Source: Paenirhizobium selenitireducens ATCC BAA-1503 | Lineage (GTDB): Bacteria > Pseudomonadota > Alphaproteobacteria > Rhizobiales > Rhizobiaceae | Assembly (NCBI RefSeq): GCF_000518785.1 | Contig: NZ_JAEG01000009.1 | Coordinates: 124,001-188,000 of the forward strand | Length of the DNA: 64,000 bases | Direction of reading: 5' to 3' | Part shown: piece by piece, positions 1-8,426 of the stretch | Numbering within the stretch: position 1 is the first letter of the stretch | Layout of the letters: every line of letters starts with the position of its first letter | Made by a program: the position numbers and the translations under genes | Notes under the pieces: generated by a model | The model's input: the letters and a program-made list of their open reading frames with translations, nothing else | Database searches by the model: none | What the model was told of the DNA's origin: nothing

Positions 1-1182
1 CGCCACATCCGCGTCGCGGGCTGCGTCTTCCTGCCAGCCCTTCAGGACGAAAAGCGTCTGCGTCTTGCCGCCAGGCCCCTCGTCGCCGGTTTCCACCGAC
101 TGCGGAGTTGCAGAACCGGACCTGTCGGCGCGTGATCCGGCTTCGGCATGCATGACCTCGCCCGCAGTATCTTGCCCGACCTTGGGCATGGCGTCAGGCA
201 TGGCGCGGACACCGGTCGCGGATGCGTCGACCGCCCGCGCCAACGATGCCTTGGCGGATGCCGGCTCTCCGGCACTGCTGACGTCCCGTTGAGCCGGCCG
301 ATCGTCAGCGGTTTCGGCATTCCCTCTCGCCTCAAGCGCCCCGGCTGCCGCAGGCTCGGTCCCGGCATTGCGGGCCGCCGGCTCGGCGCCATAGGACATC
401 GTGGCCTGGAGGGCCCGTGCAGCGGCGAGCTTGAGCATCTTGCGCGACTGCTCGTCCTGCATGCCGAAAAGCCGGCCCTTGGCGACGGGCGCCATCGGAT
501 CGTCGACCGCATCGCCATCGGCCAGTTGGGAATCGGCTGCGATGTCCGCGAGCAGCGCGGTCTCTTGCTCGGTGCGAATGGGCAAGGCGGTCGCCTGAGC
601 CGGCGAGGCGCCAAGGCCGATCCGTCCGGCCACCGTCGGTGCGGGCGTCGTCAGGCCGTTCGCGCGTGTCTCGCCGGCATTCTGGCGATAGGAGGTCACC
701 ACGGTCCGGGCAGCGAGATCCTTGTCCTTGACGCGATAGAGTTCGAGATAGATCGAGAGGGTCGCGGCTTCCGGTCCGACCGGATTGCGGAAGGCTTCCA
801 TCAGCGTGCGCAATTGCAGCCCGCTGAACATCTGCGCCAACTGCCGCTGCACCGATTGACGCATCTGCGGCGTCAGGTCTCCAAGCGCCTGGACGAGGCG
901 CCCGGCATAGGCACTGATACTCTCCCCATCGGCCCGCTCCATGCCAAGGCGGCTGCCCAACAGGTTGACCAGGATGGCGAGATTGTCCGACATCCGCTCC
1001 TGACCGGACAGCAGCAGAAGGTTGAGGCGGCCGGCGATTGCGGCATTCTGTTCCAGCCCGTTTGCGGCCTGCGGTGGCGTGCCCTGCGGCCTGACAGGGG
1101 TCTCGGCTGCGCCATCCTGGGCGGCGCGCGGATCCTGGAAGGCGATGGACGAATTGGCAACGGCGTTGACCGGAGGCAGCAT
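1..1182 (-). CDS. hypothetical protein, N-terminal 394 residues (runs off the left edge)
   Basis: The frame is open from the ATG at 1182 to the window edge, so the C-terminus is missing. A GGGGAG ribosome site lies about 5 bases upstream of the ATG. Residues about 25-190 look like a folded, helix-rich part (for example RLNLLLLSGQERMSDNLAIL and a QLAQMF segment). After that the chain becomes low-complexity, rich in Ala, Glu, Gly and Ser, as expected for a disordered linker. I do not recognise the family. The opposite strand has long frames here, but their Arg/Pro/Gly-rich translations look like shadows. No function is proposed. Confidence 0.65.
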   Translation of the reverse strand, partial: MLPPVNAVANSSIAFQDPRAAQDGAAETPVRPQGTPPQAANGLEQNAAIAGRLNLLLLSGQERMSDNLAILVNLLGSRLGMERADGESISAYAGRLVQALGDLTPQMRQSVQRQLAQMFSGLQLRTLMEAFRNPVGPEAATLSIYLELYRVKDKDLAARTVVTSYRQNAGETRANGLTTPAPTVAGRIGLGASPAQATALPIRTEQETALLADIAADSQLADGDAVDDPMAPVAKGRLFGMQDEQSRKMLKLAAARALQATMSYGAEPAARNAGTEPAAAGALEARGNAETADDRPAQRDVSSAGEPASAKASLARAVDASATGVRAMPDAMPKVGQDTAGEVMHAEAGSRADRSGSATPQSVETGDEGPGGKTQTLFVLKGWQEDAARDADVA

Positions 1183-1459
1183 GGCAGCTCCCCATCCTGA
1201 AAATGGCTGAAGAATCACTGGCTATAACGAGCCGCTCATGCGGCCGGATTTTCCCGTCGAAACCGACGGAGCCCTCATGAAGGCGTTTGCCTATCAATGA
1301 TCCCGTACCCTGCAACAGATATGTTAATTAAGTGTTAACCATATTTGCGATTAGGCGCCTTGCCGCTCCCCAGGGGCTCACGTACAGCTTTTGACCAAAG
1401 CGATTCCCGCCTCCGTGCGGGTCTTGACGCCCCGACAACTGATCGCCGGATGCTGCACG

Positions 1460-2857
1460 ATGAACAACCAGAATCTCATTCTGAACACCGACAGCTACAA
1501 GCTCGGGCACTATCTGCAATACCCGGAGGGCGCCCGGGCGATCTCCAGCTACATCACGACGCGCGGCCATTCCTCCAGGCCCGAGGTGATGTTCTTCGGC
1601 CTCCAGATGTTCCTCAAGGAATATCTCGCCAAGCCAATCACCCTGGCCGACATCGACGAAGCTGAAGAAATCGCCGCGTTGCATGGCCAGCCCTTCGACC
1701 GCGCCGGCTGGACCCGCGTCCTGAACGTCCACGGGGGGTACCTGCCGCTGAGGATCGAAGCCCTGCCGGAGGGGATCGCCATTCGTCGCGGCGTTCCGGT
1801 GCTGCAACTGGTGAATACCGATCCGCAGCTGCCCTGGCTCACCTCCTACATGGAAACGGCACTGCTGCGCGCGGTCTGGTATCCCTCGACCGTGGCGACG
1901 CTGTCCTGGCGGCTGCGCCAGACGATTCAGCCCTTCCTCGAGCGAACGTCCGATCAACCCGATGAACGCATGCCGACCATGGTCAGCGATTTCGGTGCCC
2001 GCAGCACGACGAGCCACGAGCAGGCCGCCATCGGAGGGGTCGCCCATCTCGTGCATTTCCACCTCTCGGATTCGCTGCCGGCCATCCGCCATGCCCGCCG
2101 CCACTACGGTGCGCTGATGGCGGGCCGCTCCGTGCCCGCCTCGGAGCACACGACGATGACTGCCTGGGGGCAGAGCCGCGAACCGGAGGCCTATGCCAAC
2201 ATGATCGACCGCTTCGGGCGTTTCGGCGCCTATTCTGTGGTCTCCGACAGCTACGACCTGCACAATGCGGTTTCCGAGATCTGGGGCAAGAAGCTGCAAA
2301 CCAGGGTGCGGGCCGCCGGGGCCACCCTGATCGTGCGTCCCGACAGCGGCGATCCGATCGACACGCCGGTTCAGGTCGTCGCCCAGCTCGCCTATGCCTA
2401 TGGCACCCGCCTGAACGGCAAGGGTTTCAAGGTGCTCGACGACCATGTGCGGGTCATCCAGTCGGACGGCGTGACGCTTCAGGACATCCAGATGATCCTC
2501 GGGCGGCTGGAAGGCATGGGCTTTGCCAGCGAAAATGTCTCGTTCGGCGTCGGTTCGACGCTGCTGCAGAAGCTCAGCCGCGACACGCTGTCCTTCACCA
2601 TGCTGGCAAGCGCCATGCAGGACGACAGTGGTTCCTGGCACGATATCGGCCGGCGGGCGGCCAATCCAAGGGAACGCCCGCTCGCCAGCGGCAGGCGGGC
2701 GGTCATTCGGGAAGGGACCGATATCCTCGCTTTGCCCTTTGCCGAACTCGGGCGGCGGGAAAACGTGCTGCAACCTGTCTGGCAGGACGGGCGGCTGCTG
2801 AAGGATTGGGGTTTTGCCGAAATCCGCGCCCACGCCGATGCGGCGATGCAGCACTAG
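1460..2857 (+). CDS. nadV: nicotinamide/nicotinate phosphoribosyltransferase, NadV/NAMPT type
   Basis: Transfers phosphoribose from PRPP to nicotinamide (or nicotinate) to form the mononucleotide in NAD salvage; cytosolic. The 465-residue product has the NAMPT-family layout: an N-terminal LNTDSYKLGHY segment, the central MVSDFGAR motif, the SEHTTMTAWG segment and the RPDSGDP phosphate-binding loop. The length fits the family (about 460-490). I chose the ATG at 1460. A TTG at 1391 in the same frame would add 23 residues with no family support. It stands alone and is convergent with the next minus-strand gene. Nicotinamide rather than nicotinate as substrate is inferred from the NAMPT-like length and motifs. 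Confidence 0.88.
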   Translation: MNNQNLILNTDSYKLGHYLQYPEGARAISSYITTRGHSSRPEVMFFGLQMFLKEYLAKPITLADIDEAEEIAALHGQPFDRAGWTRVLNVHGGYLPLRIEALPEGIAIRRGVPVLQLVNTDPQLPWLTSYMETALLRAVWYPSTVATLSWRLRQTIQPFLERTSDQPDERMPTMVSDFGARSTTSHEQAAIGGVAHLVHFHLSDSLPAIRHARRHYGALMAGRSVPASEHTTMTAWGQSREPEAYANMIDRFGRFGAYSVVSDSYDLHNAVSEIWGKKLQTRVRAAGATLIVRPDSGDPIDTPVQVVAQLAYAYGTRLNGKGFKVLDDHVRVIQSDGVTLQDIQMILGRLEGMGFASENVSFGVGSTLLQKLSRDTLSFTMLASAMQDDSGSWHDIGRRAANPRERPLASGRRAVIREGTDILALPFAELGRRENVLQPVWQDGRLLKDWGFAEIRAHADAAMQH

Positions 2858-2882
2858 GGCGTTTTCTGGCTCGATTGAAACC

Positions 2883-3236
2883 TCAGGGCGAAACGTTCCT
2901 GAACATGCGGTAGAGGCCGTTGTCGTCGGAATTGACCGCGGAAATCTCGTCGGACCGGTCGGTGCGCGGCTCGGAGCGGTCCTTACCCAGGGCGTCGAGC
3001 CAGTTGGCCGGAACGTGCGCTTCCGGCACTTGTTCCGGCGCGCCAAGGTCATCATCATCCCACTGGATGCCGACCGCTGCGGAAGGTGTCGGATTGCCTG
3101 CCTGCTCAAGCCATTGGCTGAAGATCTCGCCGACAGCGGCGTCCTCCGCAACGGCGCGGGCTTCGCTCTGCGCAGGAGCAGCGCGGGTTGCCGTGTCTAC
3201 AGGTTTTGTCGATGCTTCCATCATGGCCGCATTCAT
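2883..3236 (-). CDS. hypothetical acidic small protein
   Basis: A 117-residue frame read from the ATG at 3236; a TTG at 3263 would add nine residues and neither has a strong ribosome site. The product is acidic, with a short predicted helix (GEIFSQWLEQAG), a run of Asp (WDDDD) and a C-terminal SDDNGLYRMFRN. I do not recognise the family. It ends 25 bases from the end of nadV and is convergent with it. The tail resembles the tail of the coiled-coil protein at 3714-4766 (ESGIYSFLKE), which hints that the two share a short docking motif. That is inference from one motif only. Confidence 0.55.
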   Translation of the reverse strand: MNAAMMEASTKPVDTATRAAPAQSEARAVAEDAAVGEIFSQWLEQAGNPTPSAAVGIQWDDDDLGAPEQVPEAHVPANWLDALGKDRSEPRTDRSDEISAVNSDDNGLYRMFRNVSP

Positions 3237-3370
3237 GTCTTCGGTCGTCAGTTCCGTGGACAAGCAGGATGCGCCGGATTCGTTAACAAAACCTGCGCAG
3301 GCCGCCCGTCATTGCGAGCGACGACGGGAAGCCCCATGTTTTCGCCGGAACACCATCGCGACCGGATGAC

Positions 3371-3706
3371 ATGAGCTTTCGCCCACCCGCCGCCTTCACC
3401 CCATCCGACGGCACGACGCTGCTGGCGCTCGACTACGAACTGGCCGCGGAGAAGGCGGATGCGCTCGGGCGTGCCGGCAGGAAGGTGGAAGCGGCCCTCG
3501 CCGCGCTGGAAAGGGCGAAGACCGAGGGCGCGGCCGCGACCCTTTGCGCGGAGCTGACCGACGGCGCCGCGGACCTGGTCTGGGCGCTTTTCTTACAGCG
3601 GGAGATCTGCGGCTTCCGCAGCCAGGCTGACGCCGTGGAGCGCTACCAGATCCCGCGCGACGTGCTGGCCAGGGTGGGCATCGGGCGGCGAAGGGCCGAG
3701 CCGTAA
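3371..3706 (+). CDS. small helical conserved hypothetical protein (DUF6665-like)
   Basis: The 111-residue product is mostly helical: LDYELAAEKADALGRAGRKV followed by a helix of Ala, Glu and Lys, a tryptophan-containing segment (ADLVWALFLQREICGF) and a C-terminal YQIPRDVLARVG. This pattern recalls the small rhizobial DUF6665 family from memory; no search was made. The start is the ATG at 3371, with only a weak CCGGATG element upstream. It is transcribed away from the acidic protein at 2883-3236 and convergent with the coiled-coil gene after it. Function unknown. Confidence 0.6.
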   Translation: MSFRPPAAFTPSDGTTLLALDYELAAEKADALGRAGRKVEAALAALERAKTEGAAATLCAELTDGAADLVWALFLQREICGFRSQADAVERYQIPRDVLARVGIGRRRAEP

Positions 3707-3713
3707 TCCCACA

Positions 3714-4766
3714 TCAGGCGGCGCGCTTTTCCTTCAGGAAGGAATAGATCCCGGATTCATCGACATAGACCGAGACAATGCCGGGGGCCTCGTTATCGTT
3801 CGCCACATCGGCGACGTCGGCCTCCAGTTCCGCCTCGCCGACGGCCTCGGCCTTGGCGGCTTCCTGGACCTCGCGCAAGGTCGGGCCGGTCTCCAGCGGC
3901 ACATTGGTCTCAACATTCTCGGACCCCGGCGCCGTCGTCTCCGGATCGGTCGCTGTCGGCTCCTGGGCTTCAACGCTGGCTGCAAGCGCCTGCAGCAGCA
4001 ACGCATCGGCGTTTGGCGCCTGACCGTCTGGAGCATCCCCGGAAAAACCCTTGTCCCTCGTTTCCGAAAGGGCCTCGTGCATCTCCTGGACATCCTCCAG
4101 CTTCTCGGAGGCCTCGGCCGCGAGGATGTCTGCGTCGCGCTCCGCGCGCGTTTCCGAATCCTCGACCCTGGTCGGGTCCCATCCTTGCGGACCGGCTTTC
4201 AGTTCTTCCAGCGATTTCGGATCGGCGGTGTCTTCGAGACGCTGCACGATCTTGGCAATCTCGACATTGCTGTGCTTGCCGTCACCGGAACGTTTCTCCA
4301 GGGCGGTTTCGAGCTTCGTGTCCTCGTCGCCGTAAGGGTTCTTGATCGCCGCGACCAGTTCTGTGAGGGAAATCCCGAGGTCGTCGAGGGCAAGCTTGTC
4401 CTTGAGATCGATGGCGGAGGCCGGATCGAGCGCTGCAACCGCATCCTCAATCGCCTTGCCATAGCCGTAGGACGAGCGGAAGTCGTCGCGGCTAATTCCC
4501 AGTTCCTTGCCGAGCTGGTCCATCAGCTCGACCTTCTGCTCGGTGATGCTTTTCGCGCCGCCGTTGAAGAAGGCTTCGGCGATGTTTTCACGCGCGCGCC
4601 GAGCTTCTTCGCTGGCCGAGATCCGTGCCTCGACCATCGGATCGTTGGTGGTCTTTCCGGCGCGCTTCTCTTCCTGCTGCTTGCGCCGCTCCTCGATGTC
4701 GTCGAGCATCGACTGCATGAGACCCGTGGCGGCCTGGCCGAAAGCCTGTTGTGTCGGAAGCAACAT
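3714..4766 (-). CDS. hypothetical coiled-coil, acidic protein
   Basis: 350 residues from the ATG at 4766, which has AAGGA upstream; a TTG at 4799 would add 11 residues. The N-terminal third is charged and helical (SMLDDIEERRKQQEEKRAG), consistent with a coiled coil. The middle (AIEDAVAALDPASAIDLKDK and onward) is acidic and helical. Residues about 230-320 are Glu/Ala/Thr-rich and probably disordered. The C-terminus is a compact VSVYVDESGIYSFLKEK. There is no signal peptide or membrane segment. I do not recognise the family. It lies in a run of unannotated genes near RNase D; no function is proposed. Confidence 0.6.
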   Translation of the reverse strand: MLLPTQQAFGQAATGLMQSMLDDIEERRKQQEEKRAGKTTNDPMVEARISASEEARRARENIAEAFFNGGAKSITEQKVELMDQLGKELGISRDDFRSSYGYGKAIEDAVAALDPASAIDLKDKLALDDLGISLTELVAAIKNPYGDEDTKLETALEKRSGDGKHSNVEIAKIVQRLEDTADPKSLEELKAGPQGWDPTRVEDSETRAERDADILAAEASEKLEDVQEMHEALSETRDKGFSGDAPDGQAPNADALLLQALAASVEAQEPTATDPETTAPGSENVETNVPLETGPTLREVQEAAKAEAVGEAELEADVADVANDNEAPGIVSVYVDESGIYSFLKEKRAA

Positions 4767-4859
4767 CGCCTTGTCCTTCGATCGGCGCACGGAAAACAAC
4801 CGGAAGTCTGCCTCCGGATGTTTAACGGCGCGTAAAGGACGAATGGCCAGTAAAAGGGA

Positions 4860-5486
4860 TCAGGCGTGGGCGAAGATGTCGGTTTCTTCCCAGCCGAGCA
4901 GATCGAGCTTGGCGCGCGTCGGCAGGAATTCGAAGCAGGCCCTGGCATGCTCCATGCGTCCGTCGCGCACAAGGCGCGCGGTCTGCTTGTCGCGCAGGGC
5001 ATGCAGGTAGAGCACGTCGGAGGCTGCATATTCAAGCTGCGCCGGAGACAGGATCTCGGCCGCCCAGTCGGAAGACTGCTGCGCCTTGGAGATATCGACC
5101 TCCAGCATCTCCTTCAGATTGTCCTTCAGGCCATGGCGGTCCGTATAGGTGCGGCTCAGGCGCGAGGCGATCTTGGTGCAGAAGACCGGCGTGGTGGTCA
5201 CGCCGAAGGTGTGGAAGAGCACCGCAATGTCGAAGCGGCCGAAATGGAAGATCTTCTCGCGGCTCTGGTCGGCCAGCATGGCGACCAGGTTCGGCGCTTC
5301 CTTCTGGCCGGCCGCGATGCGGATCACATCGGCCGTGCCGTCGCCCGACGACAGCTGCACTACGCACAGACGGTCGCGGCGCGGCACGAGGCCCAGCGTT
5401 TCGGTGTCGATGGCGATCGCCCCGGTATAGCGGGCCGCGTCGGCTGCGGAAATGTCACCTTCGTGATAGCGGATCGTCGCTGCCAT
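4860..5486 (-). CDS. rnd: ribonuclease D, short form (DEDDy 3'-5' exonuclease)
   Basis: 3'-5' exoribonuclease of the DnaQ fold, acting on structured RNAs such as tRNA precursors. The 208-residue product has motif I with D27 and E29 (IDTET), motif II in FHFGRFD and motif III YAASDVLYL with the Tyr and Asp of the DEDDy subclass. It lacks the C-terminal HRDC domains of E. coli RNase D, as is usual for the short alphaproteobacterial form. Two adjacent ATGs exist; the second (5486) is better placed behind GGAG. It follows the sulfatase gene on the same strand by 111 bases. Confidence 0.85.
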   Translation of the reverse strand: MAATIRYHEGDISAADAARYTGAIAIDTETLGLVPRRDRLCVVQLSSGDGTADVIRIAAGQKEAPNLVAMLADQSREKIFHFGRFDIAVLFHTFGVTTTPVFCTKIASRLSRTYTDRHGLKDNLKEMLEVDISKAQQSSDWAAEILSPAQLEYAASDVLYLHALRDKQTARLVRDGRMEHARACFEFLPTRAKLDLLGWEETDIFAHA

Positions 5487-5597
5487 CATTGTCTCCAGAT
5501 CGCGATGAATGTCGTTGCCGCCGGCTATAACCGAAAGCAGGGCAAAGCACTACCGCTTTCGCCCGAGCCCGGACGATCGCCCCCGGCGCTGCGCAGA

Positions 5598-7100
5598 CTA
5601 CCGCGTCGGCCGGCTGACTGGACCCTCGCCCGTCAGTTCGGTGAAGGCAAGCGTCTGGTCGAGATGGGTCGCCCGAAGTGCCAGCAGCTTTTCCGCGTAG
5701 CGCAGGCGAATCGCGAGGAAGGCCGGATCTTCCGCGACATTGCGCAGTTCCATCGGATCCGCCTTCAGGTCGAACAACAGCGGCGGCATCCCGGAAAAAT
5801 TCACGTACTTGAACGCCTCGTCGCGCAGCACCGACAGGTTGCACTGGTCGGAGCGCAGACCGAACTGCGCCTCGCGCGCGCCGTTCACCACATCGCGGAA
5901 ATCGAATTCGAAGAAGGCCGCGTCCCGCCAGTGCTCCGGTTTTCGGCCGGCGACGAACGGCAACAGGGAATGGCCGTCCTGGTGATTGCGCGGGACAAGA
6001 CCAAGCCGTTCGCAGAGCGTCGGCATGATATCGGCGGCGCTGGTGAAGGCATCGACCTGCCGGCCGGCGGCCGCGATCGCCGCAGGATCCCGGATGACGA
6101 GCGGAATGTGATAGCTGCCCTCGTGATAGCCGCCCTTGCCGAGGCTCCAATGGTCGCCCATCATCTCGGCATGATCGGAGGTGAAGACGATGATTGTGTT
6201 ATCCCACTGACCGCTGTCGTGAAGCGCGGCGACGATCCGGCCGAATTGCGCATCGACCTCGGCGATCATGCCGAAATAGGTGGCGCGGATACGATCGAGA
6301 TCCGCCGCGTCCCAGTCGCTGACCGGCCCCTCCGCCCCCTGGACGAAGCTTGATTTCTGCTGGGTGGCCATGGCGAATCGCAGGAACGGATGCAGGTCTG
6401 CCTCATCCTGCCGGTCGGCGGCGCGGGCATAGGCCGGTCCGTCGCCCGGCATGAACATGCTGGCATAGGGCTCCGGCACGCAGAAGGGCGGGTGCGGTCT
6501 CAGAAAGGAGATGTGGGCAAACCAGGGGCGATCCTGGATCTCCCGCCAGTTGAGGAAGGCATCGGTCAGGAAGGCGGTCTGCGTCTCGTCGCTCGAATAG
6601 GCGGGCGGTGCGCCGAGGTGTTCCGTCCTGTGGACGTCGCGGGTCAAGGCCTCGGTCCGACCCTTCGAGCGCAGCCAGGAAAGCCATTGCTTCTCGTGCT
6701 CAAGCAGGATCTGGCCGACGGTGAAGCCGGGCAGCACGCCTTCATAGCTGGTGAGCACCGGGTCCTGGGGATCGACCGCGCGCGGATCGGGCGAGACGTC
6801 GGTATAGCCGAACAGCGTCGGTTCATAGCCGGCGCGTCGCGCAGCCAGCGCCACATTGTCGAAGCGGGCATCAAGCGGCGAACCGTTCTGGCAGACGCGG
6901 TGATTCGCCTGGTAGAGGCCGGTGTAAAGCGTTGCACGGGCCGGCGAACAGGGCGCGGCTCCGGCATAGTGACGGCGGAACAGAACGCCCTCCCTGGCCA
7001 GTGCATCGACATTCGGCGTCCTGACCGTCGGATGGCCGATGGCGGACAGACAGTCACCGCGCCACTGGTCGGCGGTGACAAGCAGGATGTTCGGCTTCAT
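5598..7100 (-). CDS. sulfatase-family hydrolase, phosphonate monoester hydrolase-like
   Basis: Alkaline-phosphatase-superfamily hydrolase. The sulfatase signature CSPAR is present, with Cys51 expected to be converted to formylglycine. The N-terminal TADQWRGD and a later FTSDHAEMMGDH supply the metal-binding Asp, Gln and His residues. The overall layout (TGLYQANHRVCQNGSPLD, then RPHPPF, FVQGAEG and a C-terminal FDLKADPMELRN) closely follows the rhizobial phosphonate monoester hydrolase family, so phosphonate monoesters, phosphodiesters or sulfate esters are all possible substrates. Start at 7100 with GGAG about 8 bases upstream; 500 residues. No signal peptide, so probably cytoplasmic. A longer frame to 7316 exists but lacks support. 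Confidence 0.85.
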   Translation of the reverse strand: MKPNILLVTADQWRGDCLSAIGHPTVRTPNVDALAREGVLFRRHYAGAAPCSPARATLYTGLYQANHRVCQNGSPLDARFDNVALAARRAGYEPTLFGYTDVSPDPRAVDPQDPVLTSYEGVLPGFTVGQILLEHEKQWLSWLRSKGRTEALTRDVHRTEHLGAPPAYSSDETQTAFLTDAFLNWREIQDRPWFAHISFLRPHPPFCVPEPYASMFMPGDGPAYARAADRQDEADLHPFLRFAMATQQKSSFVQGAEGPVSDWDAADLDRIRATYFGMIAEVDAQFGRIVAALHDSGQWDNTIIVFTSDHAEMMGDHWSLGKGGYHEGSYHIPLVIRDPAAIAAAGRQVDAFTSAADIMPTLCERLGLVPRNHQDGHSLLPFVAGRKPEHWRDAAFFEFDFRDVVNGAREAQFGLRSDQCNLSVLRDEAFKYVNFSGMPPLLFDLKADPMELRNVAEDPAFLAIRLRYAEKLLALRATHLDQTLAFTELTGEGPVSRPTR

Positions 7101-7461
7101 GCGATGCGGCTCCGGCGGGAAATCGTCTGGTGTTTCAGTCGAGGCTTCGACCGTTCGGCGCGCAGTTTCTCCGCTCCGCAGCAGGAAGCAAATGAAAAAA
7201 GCATGACGACCGACAAGCCGGACTACGTCGCCAACCTGGAGCCAAACCGCCGAATGCCCTGCCCCCGTCGAAGCGTGAACACGCTGACGAACCCATCCTT
7301 GCGTCCCGACGGGCAACCTTGGGAGAATTCGCCCAAGGAATGATCAGTTTTTTGGCGAGCGCGCCGTTTTCACCCTGAGTTTTGCGGGATCTTGCCTCAT
7401 CGTTCCTGCGAAGTCGTAACGAGTTATGCGAAAAACGCACTGCTGCATTGCAGCAATAGAA

Positions 7462-7490
7462 CTGGCAATCAGCGCCAATTGGAATAAATT
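7462..7490 (+). promoter_or_regulatory. possible sigma-70 promoter of the small RNA
   Basis: CTGGCA (7462-7467) and TAAATT (7485-7490) are separated by 17 bases; each matches the consensus in 4 of 6 positions. Transcription would start near 7497, just before the first hairpin of the small RNA. A perfect inverted repeat TGCTGCA-T-TGCAGCA lies just upstream (7441-7455). Confidence 0.35.
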
Positions 7491-7496
7491 AAAACC

Positions 7497-7620
7497 ATCG
7501 AAGCGGCGCACTCCTCCTCCCAGTGCCGCGAGATAGGATCGGCAATACTCCTCCTCCTCCCAATTGCCGATCAAGTTCAAGAGCCTGGCGCACCTCCTCC
7601 CGCGCCAGGCTCTTTTCGTT
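7497..7620 (+). ncRNA. alpha-r14/'cuckoo'-type small RNA with three anti-Shine-Dalgarno hairpin loops
   Basis: Three consecutive hairpins each expose a CCUCC-rich loop. Hairpin 1: arms 7503-7512 and 7522-7529, with a 2-base bulge and loop CCTCCTCCC. Hairpin 2: perfect 10-bp arms GATCGGCAAT (7537-7546) and 7563-7572, loop with CTCCTCCTCCTCC. Hairpin 3: perfect 13-bp arms 7579-7591 and 7602-7614, loop ACCTCCTCCC, followed by TTTTCGTTTT, so it doubles as the terminator. This architecture matches the alpha-r14 family of rhizobia (for example NfeR1 of Sinorhizobium meliloti) and the CCUCCUCCC-motif RNAs of Rhodobacter, which act on mRNA ribosome sites. The strand is set by the T-run. The 5' end is estimated from the promoter guess; family membership is from structure, not a search. 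Confidence 0.85.
7579..7618 (+). terminator. intrinsic terminator of the small RNA
   Basis: A perfect 13-bp GC-rich stem (7579-7591 with 7602-7614) is followed by TTTTCGTTTT. It ends the small RNA and would also shield the downstream acetyltransferase gene from read-through. The loop itself carries a CCTCC motif. Confidence 0.85.
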
Positions 7621-7777
7621 TTGGCCCTTGGCTCGCACTCCGGTCATTCCCGAGATTTATGGCTGACATTGTTCGGCGCTATTTGGAAATTCTCCCGACT
7701 TGGAGGATGTTCCGGTCGGTGACATCGAAAGCCTGAGTGCAAGTTCGGTCTCCAGGTCGCCGTCTGAGGGAGTTTCA

Positions 7778-8284
7778 ATGTCCGAATCAGCAAATGTCAC
7801 GATCCGCGAAGCCCGCGCCGACGATGTGGGCACGCTGCACGAAGCGCTTCTGGCGCTCGCGCGCCATACCGGCGACGAGCACAAGATCGAAAGCACGCCG
7901 GCGGATCTGCTTGCCCACGGCTTCGGCGAACGGCCGGCCTTCGAAGCGCTGATTGCCGAGGTAGACGGGCAGTTCGCCGGCATGTGCCTGAGCTTTTCGA
8001 GTTTTTCCACCTGGCGCGGCCAGCCGGGGATCTATGTCCAGGACCTCTATGTCGACGCCAGGTTCCGGGGAAACCGAATCGGTGAACGCCTGCTTCAGGT
8101 CGCCGCCGCCCGCGGATATGCCCGCGGCGCCCGCCATCTCAGGCTCTCGGTCGATCAGGCCAATCTGTCCGCCCAGGCCTTCTACGAACGCGTCGGCATC
8201 ACGCATTCACGCGACGAGCAGATCCACATGATGCGCGGCGAACGGTTCGAAGCCTTCGCCCGCCAGGGCATGCCGGCGGAGTAA
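7778..8284 (+). CDS. GNAT-family N-acetyltransferase
   Basis: Acetyl-CoA dependent N-acetyltransferase; substrate unknown, possibly an amino-acid derivative or polyamine. The 168-residue product fits a single GNAT domain. Beta-4 and motif A are QDLYVDARFRGNRIGERLL, which contains the R-G-N-R-I-G acetyl-CoA pyrophosphate loop, and the C-terminal ANLSAQAFYERVGI matches motif B. The start is the ATG at 7778 behind GAGGGAG; an upstream start at 7700 lacks a comparable site. It lies downstream of the small-RNA terminator and appears to be monocistronic. Confidence 0.85.
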   Translation: MSESANVTIREARADDVGTLHEALLALARHTGDEHKIESTPADLLAHGFGERPAFEALIAEVDGQFAGMCLSFSSFSTWRGQPGIYVQDLYVDARFRGNRIGERLLQVAAARGYARGARHLRLSVDQANLSAQAFYERVGITHSRDEQIHMMRGERFEAFARQGMPAE

Positions 8285-8426
8285 CGGCCCTGCGGGCTGC
8301 AATCCTGCGTTCTGCGCTGCCGCCCCGCAGATACCTTGGCGAAGCTCCGCCATTGCCTGAACTCTATTGTCACTCTACCTATGCCACCGACAGCATTTCT
8401 TGCGGCAGGAACAGGAGCTTGACGAC

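Noticed and set aside
148..1200. A 350-residue plus-strand frame at the left end
   Set aside because: It is a shadow of the minus-strand gene that is open to the window edge. Its translation is Arg/Gly/His-rich with no domain, while the minus-strand frame has a ribosome site and normal composition.
1328..3151. A 607-residue minus-strand frame across the phosphoribosyltransferase gene
   Set aside because: It runs antisense to nadV, which has clear family motifs; the translation has no recognisable domain.
7135..7440. A 101-residue minus-strand frame between the sulfatase and the small RNA
   Set aside because: No ribosome site, no motif and Arg-rich composition; it overlaps the region expected to hold promoters.
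7503..7572. The CCTCC-rich stretch read as a simple trinucleotide microsatellite
   Set aside because: Each CCTCC run is flanked by exact complementary arms, so it is a loop in a structured RNA.
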